The notes beneath the pieces are model-generated. The model saw only the letters and a list, made by a program, of their open reading frames with translations. It had not been told where the DNA came from and did not search any database. The position numbers and the translations under genes are program-made. Positions 22,835 to 30,614 of a stretch of DNA of 64,000 bases are shown here, piece after piece. The stretch covers positions 258,161 to 322,160 of the forward strand of contig NZ_JASBQY010000002.1 in the NCBI RefSeq assembly GCF_029960645.1. The letters are read 5' to 3'. The stretch's first letter is position 1. Every line of letters starts with the position of its first letter. The DNA is from Arthrobacter sp. AL12. Its GTDB lineage: Bacteria > Actinomycetota > Actinomycetes > Actinomycetales > Micrococcaceae.

Positions 22835-25015
22835 TCAGTCCTTCGTGGCGGCGCGGGCGGCGGCAGCGGGCACCGGTTCGTGCCGCAGGTAGCTCCGCCC
22901 GAAACGGCCGCTTCCCGATGTCAGGGCGCGCAGTTCGATCGTGTAGCGCAAGAGCTCCTGGTCCGGTACTTCGGCCGTGATTTCAGTCAGCCCTCCCCCG
23001 GTCGACGTCGTTCCGGTCAACCGGGCCCGCCGCGATGACAGGTCGCTCATCACCGCGCCCACATGCTCATCCGACACGCTGATGGTGACGGCCGAGACGG
23101 GTTCCAACAGCTGGCTGCTCCCGGCGGCAGCTGCCTCCCGCAAGGCCAATGCCCCCGCCGCCTGAAAGGCGGCGTCCGAGGAATCCACGCTGTGGGCCTT
23201 GCCGCCGAGCAGGGTCACCCTGATATCCACCACCGGGAAGCCGGCCCAGACGCCCTTCTGCATCTGCGCCCGCACGCCCTTCTCCACCGAGGCGATGAAG
23301 GGTCCCGGGATGACCCCTCCCACGGTCTTGTCGATGAATTCAAAGCCGGCGCCACGTTCCAGGGGTTCCACCTCTATGTCACACACGGCGTACTGGCCGT
23401 GGCCGCCTGACTGCTTGACGTGCCGGCCGTGGCCCGCCGCGCGCCCTGCGAATGTCTCCCGAAGGGGGGTGATGACGTCGACCGTCTGCAGGTTCACGCC
23501 CTGCTCGCGCAGCCTGCCCAGGACGACGTCCGCGTGCGCCTCTCCCACGCACCAGAGGATGAGCTGGTGCGTCTCGGCGTTCCGTTCCACGCGAAGCGCC
23601 GGGTCCCCTGCCGCGACCTTGCCCAGGCTCCGGGCGAGGGCATCCTCGTCGCCGTGGGAGGCGGCCTCAACGGCTACAGGCAGCAGGGGTTCCGGCATCT
23701 CCCACGGTTGGATCAGCAGCGGCAAATCCCTGGCCGAAACCGTGTCGCCGGTCTCGGCCGGCCCCAGTTTTGTGAGGGCGCAGATGTCCCCCGCCACGCT
23801 GTACGGCACCGGCCGCAGGCTGGATCCCAGCGGCGAATACACGTGGGAGACACGCTCGTCACTGTCGTGGTCGGCGTGGCCCCGGTCCGCCAGCCCGTGC
23901 CCGGCCACATGGACGGCCGTGTCCTCGCGCAGTGTGCCGGAAAAGAGGCGGACCAGGCAGACGCGGCCCAGAAACGGATCGATGCTGGTGCGCACGACTT
24001 CACCGAGCAGCGCCCCCGCGGCGTCGCAGTCCGGTGGGGCGGCCGGTGTGCCATCAAGGTGGGACACCACCGGACCACGGTTCTCGGTTGGCGGGGGGAA
24101 AGCCCGCGCCACGACGTCCAGGAGTTCGGCCAGCCCGACGCCGGTCTCGGCGGACGTGGGGATCACCGGGTGGAAGGACCCCTGGGCAACGGCCGCCTCC
24201 AGGTCGCCGATAAGGACCTCAGCTGGGATGTCCTCGCCGCCGAGGTACCGGTCCAGCAACGACTCATCCTCGCTCTCGGCGATGATCCCTTCGATGAGCG
24301 CGCCCCGCGCCGCCGCGGAGGCGGCGCGTTCGCCGTCGTCGGCCTCCCGCGGGACCGGCGGCGCATTGTCCGCCGGCCGTTCCAGCACAGAGTCCGAGAG
24401 CAGCCCAAGCAACCCGGTGACCTCCGCCCCGTTGCGCACCGGAAGGTAGAGCGGCAGCACCGTGTCGCCGAACGCCCGCTGGCATCTCTCGAGCGCCGCG
24501 TCGAAGTCCGCCCTGGGATGGTCCAGCCGGCTGATCACCACCGCCCGCGGCACCCCAACACGCTGACATTCCCCCCACAACGCCGTCGTGGCAGCATCGA
24601 TGTCGTCCACCGCCGAAACGACGAACAATGCCGCGTCGGCCGCGCGCAGCCCGGCGCGCAGTTCGCCGACGAAGTCCGGGTATCCCGGCGTGTCGAGCAG
24701 GTTCAGCTTGACATCACCAACCAGCACGGGCGCCACGGAGAGGGCGACGGAGCGCTGCTGGTGGACGGCGGCAGGCTCCGAGTCACTCACGGTCGTGCCT
24801 TCGGCGATGGAGCCCTTCCGCGAAATCACGCCTGTTTCCGCCAGCAGCGCCTCGGCGAGCATCGTCTTGCCGGCACCCGAATGGCCAACCAGCGCCACAT
24901 TCCGGATCAATTCAGGGTGTTCGGGCGGCCTGACATCGCCGGCGTCGGCCCGCCGGAGTTCGGATGTGCCCCGGCTGGCGGCTTTCGCCGGAACCTTCGC
25001 GTCTTTCGCGGCCAT
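22835..25015 (-). CDS. fusA2: Elongation factor G-like protein (EF-G2)
   Basis: A 726-residue translational GTPase with EF-G domain order. G1 is GHSGAGKT (44-51) and G3 DTPGYPD (108-114), but the G4 motif expected as NKxD reads SRLD (162-165), and an insertion-like segment follows. The C-terminal part keeps the domain IV and V patterns (GGHGQYAVCDIEVEPL, VVDIRVTLLGGKAHSVDSSDAAFQ). This is the actinobacterial EF-G2 class (FusA2 in mycobacteria), a paralogue that does not replace EF-G. A residue run of about 25 (AKVPAKAASRG and following) precedes the G domain. The ATG at 25015 has AGGAGG at a good distance; longer starts would lack one. Confidence 0.85.
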   Translation of the reverse strand: MAAKDAKVPAKAASRGTSELRRADAGDVRPPEHPELIRNVALVGHSGAGKTMLAEALLAETGVISRKGSIAEGTTVSDSEPAAVHQQRSVALSVAPVLVGDVKLNLLDTPGYPDFVGELRAGLRAADAALFVVSAVDDIDAATTALWGECQRVGVPRAVVISRLDHPRADFDAALERCQRAFGDTVLPLYLPVRNGAEVTGLLGLLSDSVLERPADNAPPVPREADDGERAASAAARGALIEGIIAESEDESLLDRYLGGEDIPAEVLIGDLEAAVAQGSFHPVIPTSAETGVGLAELLDVVARAFPPPTENRGPVVSHLDGTPAAPPDCDAAGALLGEVVRTSIDPFLGRVCLVRLFSGTLREDTAVHVAGHGLADRGHADHDSDERVSHVYSPLGSSLRPVPYSVAGDICALTKLGPAETGDTVSARDLPLLIQPWEMPEPLLPVAVEAASHGDEDALARSLGKVAAGDPALRVERNAETHQLILWCVGEAHADVVLGRLREQGVNLQTVDVITPLRETFAGRAAGHGRHVKQSGGHGQYAVCDIEVEPLERGAGFEFIDKTVGGVIPGPFIASVEKGVRAQMQKGVWAGFPVVDIRVTLLGGKAHSVDSSDAAFQAAGALALREAAAAGSSQLLEPVSAVTISVSDEHVGAVMSDLSSRRARLTGTTSTGGGLTEITAEVPDQELLRYTIELRALTSGSGRFGRSYLRHEPVPAAAARAATKD

Positions 25016-25172
25016 GGGAACCTCCTGGATCGCATCCGTCGGGGGCCGAACGGACGGCCTTCCGTGCAGCGCGCGGCTGTCTATATGGATTGGACACCCT
25101 GGGAGGAACCGACGGCAAGACGCAACGGACAACTCCCCCGCAGCGCCAGTGCTGCGCGCTCCGCTGTCCGCC

Positions 25173-25649
25173 CTAGCTGCCGTCGTAGGCCCGTTGCAGC
25201 ACCGCGATATCAAGCTTCTGCATTCCCAGCATGGCCTGCATGGCACGCCGGGACCCCTCCTGGTCCGGTCCCCCGATCAGCCCGCCCAGCACGGAGGGAA
25301 CCACCTGCCACGAGACCCCGAACCGGTCCTTGAGCCAGCCGCACTGGCTTTCGGCGCCGCCCGCGCGCAGGGCGTCCCAGTAGCGGTCGACCTCCTCCTG
25401 GGTGGCGCAATCGATGACGAAGGAAACCGACTCGTTGAAGGTGAAGGCAGGCCCGCCGTTCAAGGCCGTGAAGGTCCGGCCCTCGATTTCAAACCGCACG
25501 GTGATCGCCTGGCCTGCCGGGCCGGGACCGCCCTCGCCGTAGCGGGAGACATCCAGCACCTTCCCGCCGTCGAACACGGATGCGTAGAACCCGGCGGCTT
25601 CTTCCGCCTGGTTGTCGAACCACAGGCAGGTGGTGATCTTCTCGGCCAC
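25173..25649 (-). CDS. VOC-superfamily protein (PhnB-like)
   Basis: The 158-residue product begins with KITTCLWFDNQAEEAAGFYASVF, the hallmark of the PhnB/3-demethylubiquinone-methyltransferase-like subgroup of the vicinal-oxygen-chelate fold. It continues with FTALNGGPAFTFNESVSFVIDC and SWQVVPSVL. Members of this subgroup bind metals or small molecules and include misannotated methyltransferases; no SAM site is visible. It lies 157 bases upstream of fusA2 on the same strand. Function unassigned. Confidence 0.82.
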   Translation of the reverse strand: MAEKITTCLWFDNQAEEAAGFYASVFDGGKVLDVSRYGEGGPGPAGQAITVRFEIEGRTFTALNGGPAFTFNESVSFVIDCATQEEVDRYWDALRAGGAESQCGWLKDRFGVSWQVVPSVLGGLIGGPDQEGSRRAMQAMLGMQKLDIAVLQRAYDGS

Positions 25650-25827
25650 GGTCAGTCCTCTTTCTGTTGGGCCCGTGCCGCAAGGCGGAATCCGGCGGCG
25701 GTGCGGGGTTGTCCGCCCGAGCCTAGTCCCGCCGGGTTACCGGCACAACGACGGCGCTGCGCTGACCGGCCCGCCGTCGGGACCGCAGCCACGAACGCCC
25801 AATCTTCGGCCTTCCAGCCTGCCCGGC

Positions 25828-25833
25828 TACGCT
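25828..25833 (+). promoter_or_regulatory. -10 hexamer of a probable leaderless DUF3054 promoter
   Basis: TACGCT ends six bases before the ATG at 25840, with no ribosome binding site in the gap. Confidence 0.4.
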
Positions 25834-25839
25834 TGGACC

Positions 25840-26280
25840 ATGCCTTCCGCAACGCCTCCGCTTCCCCGCCCAGCCGCCACCCCGTCCGCGCCAGCAAGGG
25901 CGGCACGCCGGACGGCAGTGCTGGCAGCCTGCGCTGATGCCGCCCTGATTCTCGTCTTCGCAGCCATCGGCCGGGACGCCCATCAGCGCGGGGACATCGT
26001 CATCGGCGTCTTTTCCACGGCCTGGCCCTTCCTCGTCGGCGCGGCCCTCTCCTGGCTGGCACTGCGTTTGTGGCGCACCCCCCTGGCCCTCTGGCCGGCC
26101 GGCGTCGGGGTCTGGCTCGGCACGGTCGCCATCGGCATGCTCCTGCGGGCAGTCACCGGGCAGACCGTGGTCCTGCCGTTCGTCATCGTGGCGCTGCTCA
26201 GCCTGGGTTTTCTGCTGCTCGGATACCGCCTCCTGGCCGCCGCTGTCCGGCGGTTCAACACCCGCCGCCGCGGGGCGTGA
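25840..26280 (+). CDS. DUF3054 integral membrane protein
   Basis: A 146-residue protein with about four membrane helices (residues about 25-45, 55-75, 82-102 and 110-135). It carries the DUF3054 pattern: DAALILVFAAIGRDAHQRG near the first helix, then STAWPFLVGAALSWL and a TVVLPFVIVALLSLGFLLLGYR final helix. The family is widespread in actinobacteria and has no assigned function. The start is set by TACGCT six bases upstream. It lies 99 bases before the Lrp/AsnC-type gene on the same strand. Confidence 0.82.
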   Translation: MPSATPPLPRPAATPSAPARAARRTAVLAACADAALILVFAAIGRDAHQRGDIVIGVFSTAWPFLVGAALSWLALRLWRTPLALWPAGVGVWLGTVAIGMLLRAVTGQTVVLPFVIVALLSLGFLLLGYRLLAAAVRRFNTRRRGA

Positions 26281-26379
26281 TGGACTAGGCTTGCAGGGAC
26301 ATGGCCGAGGTCCGGAGGAGTACCGCCCGGGGCTTACACTCGGCCGGCAACGGCGCAACAGATCCGGAAAGGCTCACAC

Positions 26380-26661
26380 GTGGTCACCGCTTTCGTCCTG
26401 ATTAAGACAGACGCTTCCCGCATACCGGAGACTGCGGAAGAGATCTCCGCCATCCAGGGAATCAGCGAGGTCTACTCCGTGACCGGCGAATGGGACCTCA
26501 TCGCCATCGCCAGGGTCCCGAAGCACGACGATCTTGCCGACGTCATCGCGGACAAACTCTCCAAGGTGGCCGGCGTTGTCCACACCACCACCCAGATCGC
26601 ATTCCGGGCCTATTCCCAGCACGACCTCGACGCGGCCTTCGCCCTAGGGTTCGAACAGTAG
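26380..26661 (+). CDS. Stand-alone Lrp/AsnC ligand-binding (RAM) domain protein
   Basis: This 93-residue protein consists only of the RAM effector domain of Lrp/AsnC regulators: an alpha/beta fold with AFVLIKTDASRIPETAEEISAIQGISEVYSVTGEWDLIAIARV and VVHTTTQIAFRAYS. The DNA-binding helix-turn-helix is absent, so it cannot regulate transcription alone; stand-alone RAM proteins form oligomers that bind amino acids. The GTG at 26380 follows GAAAGG. It converges on trpD and is close to ctaE, a placement I recall from related actinobacteria. Role unknown. Confidence 0.82.
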   Translation: MVTAFVLIKTDASRIPETAEEISAIQGISEVYSVTGEWDLIAIARVPKHDDLADVIADKLSKVAGVVHTTTQIAFRAYSQHDLDAAFALGFEQ

Positions 26662-26723
26662 GATTCAGCGGGTCCAGGGCCCGGCAGCCGGGCCGCCCCG
26701 ACAACCGGCTTACCGCGGACTGT

Positions 26724-27782
26724 TTAGCTGCGCGAGAGTGCGACCCACCGGTCCAGCACAGCTGCCGCCGCACCCGACTCGATGGACTCTTCCGCGCGCT
26801 TCAAAGCGGCGGCCATCCGCTCCCTGAACGGTCCGACAGCATCCAGATCAAAGGCCACGAGTCCGGCGGCGGCGTTCAGCAGGGCGGCATCGCGTGCCGA
26901 ACCGGGGCCGCCGGCAAGCACGGACCGCACGACGGCGGCATTGGCCGCGGCGTCCCCGCCGCGAAGTTCCTCAAGGGTTGCCTGACGGATGCCAAGATCA
27001 CGCGGATCAAATATTTCCTCGCTCACGGCCCCGTTCCGGATTTCCCACACCCGGGACGGCCCGGTGGTGGTGAGCTCATCAAGTCCGTCATTTCCGCGGA
27101 ATACCAGCCCGCGACTGCCTCGTTTGGCCAGGACCCCGGCCACCAGCGGAGCCATGCGCTCATTGGCCACACCCACCGCAGAGGCCTGCACGTGGGCCGG
27201 GTTGATCATGGGGCCGAGGAAGTTAAAGGCCGTCGGCACGCCGAGTTCCCGGCGGGCGACGGCAGCATGGCGCATCGAAGGGTGGAATACCTGCGCGAAG
27301 CAGAACGTGATGCCCGCCTCTTCCGCGTTGAGAGCCACCCGCGGGACCGGCAGGTCCAGCCGGACGCCCAGGGCTTCAAGGACGTCCGCGGACCCGGAGG
27401 TCGAGGACGCCGCACGGTTGCCGTGCTTAACCACCTTGGCGCCGGCGCCGGCCGCGATCAGCGCGGCCATGGTGGAAATGTTCACCGTGTTCTGCTGGTC
27501 TCCACCGGTTCCGACGATGTCCAGCTTCTGCCCTGCTATCTCAATGGGGCTAGCGTTCGCGATCATCGCCTCAACCAGGCCGACCAGTTCATCCACGGTC
27601 TCGCCCTTGGACCGGAGTGCCACGAGGAAACCGGCAACCTGGGCCGGCGTCGCCTCCCCCGACATGATCGAGTTCATCGCCCACTCCGTGTTGCCGGTGG
27701 TGAGATCCGTCCCGTTAATGAGTGCGTTGATGAGCCGCGGCCATGTGTTGACTGCCGCCTGTGCAGATGCCTGAGAAGTCAC
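26724..27782 (-). CDS. trpD: Anthranilate phosphoribosyltransferase
   Basis: The 352-residue enzyme transfers the phosphoribosyl group from PRPP to anthranilate, the second step of tryptophan synthesis. The PRPP site GTGGD is at 91-95, NIST at 101-104 and [15 protein letters not shown] at 119-133, all intact; anthranilate-binding Arg residues follow in the C-terminal domain. Length is normal. The gene stands apart from other trp genes and is divergent from ctaE, as in M. tuberculosis (Rv2192c next to ctaE Rv2193). Confidence 0.94.
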   Translation of the reverse strand: MTSQASAQAAVNTWPRLINALINGTDLTTGNTEWAMNSIMSGEATPAQVAGFLVALRSKGETVDELVGLVEAMIANASPIEIAGQKLDIVGTGGDQQNTVNISTMAALIAAGAGAKVVKHGNRAASSTSGSADVLEALGVRLDLPVPRVALNAEEAGITFCFAQVFHPSMRHAAVARRELGVPTAFNFLGPMINPAHVQASAVGVANERMAPLVAGVLAKRGSRGLVFRGNDGLDELTTTGPSRVWEIRNGAVSEEIFDPRDLGIRQATLEELRGGDAAANAAVVRSVLAGGPGSARDAALLNAAAGLVAFDLDAVGPFRERMAAALKRAEESIESGAAAAVLDRWVALSRS

Positions 27783-27913
27783 GTTCTGATGCTATCGAGG
27801 TGCGCACTGCAAAGACCAATGTGAACCTGTCCGGGAACTTTTCCGCGCGAATTCGCGTCTTTGTAGAAAAAGTCCCCCCAAAACGCGGTTTGCGTTGGGC
27901 AGGAGGGAGTTTT

Positions 27914-27930
27914 ATAGACATAATGTCTAT
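27914..27930. promoter_or_regulatory. 17-bp perfect palindrome over the ctaE promoter and start
   Basis: ATAGACATAATGTCTAT is a perfect palindrome about a central A and ends one base before the ctaE GTG. It contains the likely -10 (CATAAT, 27919-27924, six bases before the GTG). A protein bound here would block both RNA polymerase and translation start. Confidence 0.6.
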
Positions 27931-28569
27931 GTGACATCTGCGACCCATGCCCCCAGTACCCCGGCGCACCCGACGCTGAATCGCCCGAACATGGTTTCTG
28001 TTGGAACCGTAGTCTGGCTGTCCAGTGAGTTGATGTTCTTCGCCGGTCTCTTCGCCATGTACTTCACACTCCGTTCGACTTCAGGACAGATGTGGGCCGA
28101 TGAGACAGCCAAGCTCAACTTCCCCTTTGCGCTCATCAACACGATCGTCCTTGTGGCAAGTTCCTTTACTTGCCAGATGGGCGTCTTCGCCGCTGAGCGG
28201 CTTCAGCCGCGTCGAAGCGGCGGCCCCCTCAGCTTCACCCGCTGGGGAATGAACGAATGGTTCACCGTGACATTCGTCATGGGCGCCTTCTTCGTGGCCG
28301 GCCAGGCGACTGAGTACGCCCTGCTCGTTTCCGAGCATGTCTCGCTCTCCTCCAACGCTTACGGTTCGGCGTTCTACATCACCACAGGCTTCCACGGCCT
28401 GCACGTTATCGGCGGCCTGGTTGCCTTCCTCCTCATCATGGGCCGCTCCTTCGCAGCGAAGAAGTTCGGCCACTTCGAAGCAACCTCCGCGATTGTCACC
28501 TCCTACTACTGGCACTTCGTCGACGTCGTCTGGATCGGCCTCTTCCTGGTCATCTACGTGCTCAAGTAG
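27931..28569 (+). CDS. ctaE: Cytochrome c oxidase subunit III (aa3 type)
   Basis: The 212-residue product has five membrane helices and the subunit III pattern: [31 protein letters not shown] helix, then [20 protein letters not shown] and [21 protein letters not shown] (conserved Glu and His of HFVDVVW). It is a structural subunit of the terminal oxidase. The GTG at 27931 is chosen because CATAAT lies six bases upstream (leaderless). It is first in the cluster ctaE-qcrC-qcrA-qcrB, as in M. tuberculosis. A hairpin 11 bases after the stop may partly separate it from qcrC. Confidence 0.92.
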   Translation: MTSATHAPSTPAHPTLNRPNMVSVGTVVWLSSELMFFAGLFAMYFTLRSTSGQMWADETAKLNFPFALINTIVLVASSFTCQMGVFAAERLQPRRSGGPLSFTRWGMNEWFTVTFVMGAFFVAGQATEYALLVSEHVSLSSNAYGSAFYITTGFHGLHVIGGLVAFLLIMGRSFAAKKFGHFEATSAIVTSYYWHFVDVVWIGLFLVIYVLK

Positions 28570-28579
28570 CAATACCTGG

Positions 28580-28596
28580 CTCTTGTTCTACAAGAG
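28580..28596 (+). promoter_or_regulatory. Hairpin in the ctaE-qcrC gap
   Basis: CTCTTGT (28580-28586) and ACAAGAG (28590-28596) form a perfect 7-bp stem with a 3-base loop, followed by AATTTT at 28601-28606, which would suit a weak intrinsic terminator or an mRNA processing site. A second short palindrome (GGCTCC/GGAGCC) lies 17 bases further on. Confidence 0.45.
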
Positions 28597-28655
28597 GTAG
28601 AATTTTAAGAAGTGGCTCCCGGAGCCAACGCAGGATCGAAAAAAGGAACCACCAC

Positions 28656-29441
28656 GTGAAGGCACTCTCGCAGAAGCGACGTCACCCGCTAGCAGCAATT
28701 GCACTGCTGCTGATGGGCCTCCTGGTCACTGGTGGGCTGTACGCCGTAGCCACCACCGTCAACCAGGCCAAAGCCAGCACCAGCTTCAGCGCAAATGACG
28801 CAGAGGAAGGCGGCAAGCTCTTTGCCGCCAACTGCGCCACCTGCCACGGCATGGGCGCCAGCGGGTCCCAAGCCGGCCCCTCACTGGTTGGCGTCGGCGC
28901 TGCCGCCGTTGACTTCCAGGTTGGCACCGGCCGTATGCCCATGCAGATGAACGGCCCGCAGGCCTACAAGAAGCCCGCGCAGTTCAACGAGGAGCAGACG
29001 CACCAGCTGTCCGCTTACGTTGCTTCGCTCGGCCCCGGCCCGTCCATCCCGGAGGCAAGTGTCCTCGACGGTCAGGGCGACGCCGCCAATGGCGGCGAAC
29101 TGTTCCGCGTGAACTGTGCCATGTGCCACAACGCTGCGGCTGCCGGCGGCGCCCTGACCCGGGGCAAGTTCGCTCCGGCCCTGAGCGGTGTCTCCGAAAA
29201 GCACATCTACGAAGCCATGGTCACCGGCCCGCAGAACATGCCGGTCTTCAGCGACGCCAACATCGGCCCCGAGGGCAAGCGCGACATCATTACCTTCCTG
29301 AAGCAGATCGAAGCCAACGGTTCACCCGGCGGCGCCGATCTGGGTGCTTTGGGACCGGTGTCCGAAGGCCTGTTTGTCTGGATCGCCGGCCTGGGCGTCA
29401 TCATTGCCTTCACGATCTGGCTTACGTCCCGGACGTCCTAA
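28656..29441 (+). CDS. qcrC: Menaquinol-cytochrome c reductase di-haem cytochrome c subunit
   Basis: A 261-residue exported cytochrome with an N-terminal signal-anchor (residues about 11-33), two c-type haem motifs CATCH (60-64) and CAMCH (154-158), and a C-terminal membrane helix (about 240-257). The di-haem form, instead of a separate soluble cytochrome c, carries electrons straight from the bcc complex to the aa3 oxidase in actinobacterial supercomplexes. GTG start after AAAAGGAA. It is 102 bases before qcrA in the same operon. Confidence 0.95.
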   Translation: MKALSQKRRHPLAAIALLLMGLLVTGGLYAVATTVNQAKASTSFSANDAEEGGKLFAANCATCHGMGASGSQAGPSLVGVGAAAVDFQVGTGRMPMQMNGPQAYKKPAQFNEEQTHQLSAYVASLGPGPSIPEASVLDGQGDAANGGELFRVNCAMCHNAAAAGGALTRGKFAPALSGVSEKHIYEAMVTGPQNMPVFSDANIGPEGKRDIITFLKQIEANGSPGGADLGALGPVSEGLFVWIAGLGVIIAFTIWLTSRTS

Positions 29442-29543
29442 GCCCACCTGTTGCACCTGTAAGAGTTTTCTGCTGACCCGTCAGCAGTTTGAATTGAAAG
29501 CTAACTCGGCATTCGCCGAGACGAGAGAGGGATGAGGCGAATT

Positions 29544-30614
29544 ATGGGCAACCATAGTGACGGCAGTCCGAACCACTCGGGCACCGTAGCTACGGCTGGT
29601 CAGAATGAGGTGGAGAAGTTCCAGGATCCTGGACTTCCTCCGCATCGTTTGCGCCTGGCCGACACGGACCCGAAGGCCGCCAAGCGAGCAGAACGGCAGG
29701 TAGCCCTTCTGTTCGGGACCTCGGTCGTTGGCACCCTGATATTCCTGGTGGCGTACTTTGCCATCGATCTGGGGGACGGTACCGGGATCGCGACGGTCCG
29801 GCTGCAGAACATGCTGCTGGGCCTCGGCACCGCCTTTGCCATGCTTGGCATCGGCACCGGCATCGTGCACTGGGCCAAAGCCCTCATGCCGGACCATGAA
29901 GTCTCGGAAGAGCGCCATGCCATCCGCACCGAGGAAGACCGCCAGGCCGCTGTCCGGATCGTCGACGACATCGCCGAGGAAACCGGCATCAAGCGCCGTC
30001 CGCTGATCCGCAACACCCTCCTGGGCGCCGTGGCGCTGGCTCCCCTGCCGGCCCTGGCCATCTTCGGTGATCTGGGTCCGCGTCCTGACGACGCCCTGAA
30101 GCACACGATGTGGGCACCCCAGGATGGCAAGCTCAAGCGGCTTGCCCGCGATCCTGACGGCACCCCCATCAAGGCCGCCGACGTGACCATCGGTTCAGCT
30201 TTCCATGTCATTCCGGAAGGCCTGAACGAACTGCACGAACACAAGCTGGAAGAAAAGGCCAAGGCCGTTGTTCTGCTGATGCGCCTTAACCCGGAATCGC
30301 TCAATCCTTCCCCGGGACGCGAGGACTGGGCCTATAACGGGATAGTCGCCTACTCCAAGATCTGCACCCACGTTGGTTGCCCTGTTGCCCTGTACGAGCA
30401 GCAGACACACCACCTGCTCTGCCCGTGCCACCAGTCAACCTTCGACCTGACCCAGGAATGCAAGGTTATCTTTGGCCCGGCCAGCCGGCCCCTCCCCCAG
30501 CTGCCAATCGCGGTTGATTCCGAGGGCTACCTGGTCGCTACCAGCGACTTCAAAGAACCTGTAGGACCTAGCTATTGGGAGCGTGATGAGCATGAGCGCA
30601 GTATCAACGCCTAA
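29544..30614 (+). CDS. qcrA: Menaquinol-cytochrome c reductase Rieske iron-sulfur subunit
   Basis: This 356-residue actinobacterial Rieske protein has three membrane helices in its N-terminal half (two near residues 60-110 and one near 160) and a C-terminal Rieske domain. The 2Fe-2S ligands are visible as CTHVGC (Cys274, His276) and CPCH (Cys293, His296), with the disulfide pair Cys279 and Cys295. The start is uncertain: ATG 29544 has GAGG six bases upstream, whereas ATG 29532 would lie directly on the purine-rich stretch. The stop overlaps the qcrB start by 29 bases. Confidence 0.94.
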   Translation: MGNHSDGSPNHSGTVATAGQNEVEKFQDPGLPPHRLRLADTDPKAAKRAERQVALLFGTSVVGTLIFLVAYFAIDLGDGTGIATVRLQNMLLGLGTAFAMLGIGTGIVHWAKALMPDHEVSEERHAIRTEEDRQAAVRIVDDIAEETGIKRRPLIRNTLLGAVALAPLPALAIFGDLGPRPDDALKHTMWAPQDGKLKRLARDPDGTPIKAADVTIGSAFHVIPEGLNELHEHKLEEKAKAVVLLMRLNPESLNPSPGREDWAYNGIVAYSKICTHVGCPVALYEQQTHHLLCPCHQSTFDLTQECKVIFGPASRPLPQLPIAVDSEGYLVATSDFKEPVGPSYWERDEHERSINA

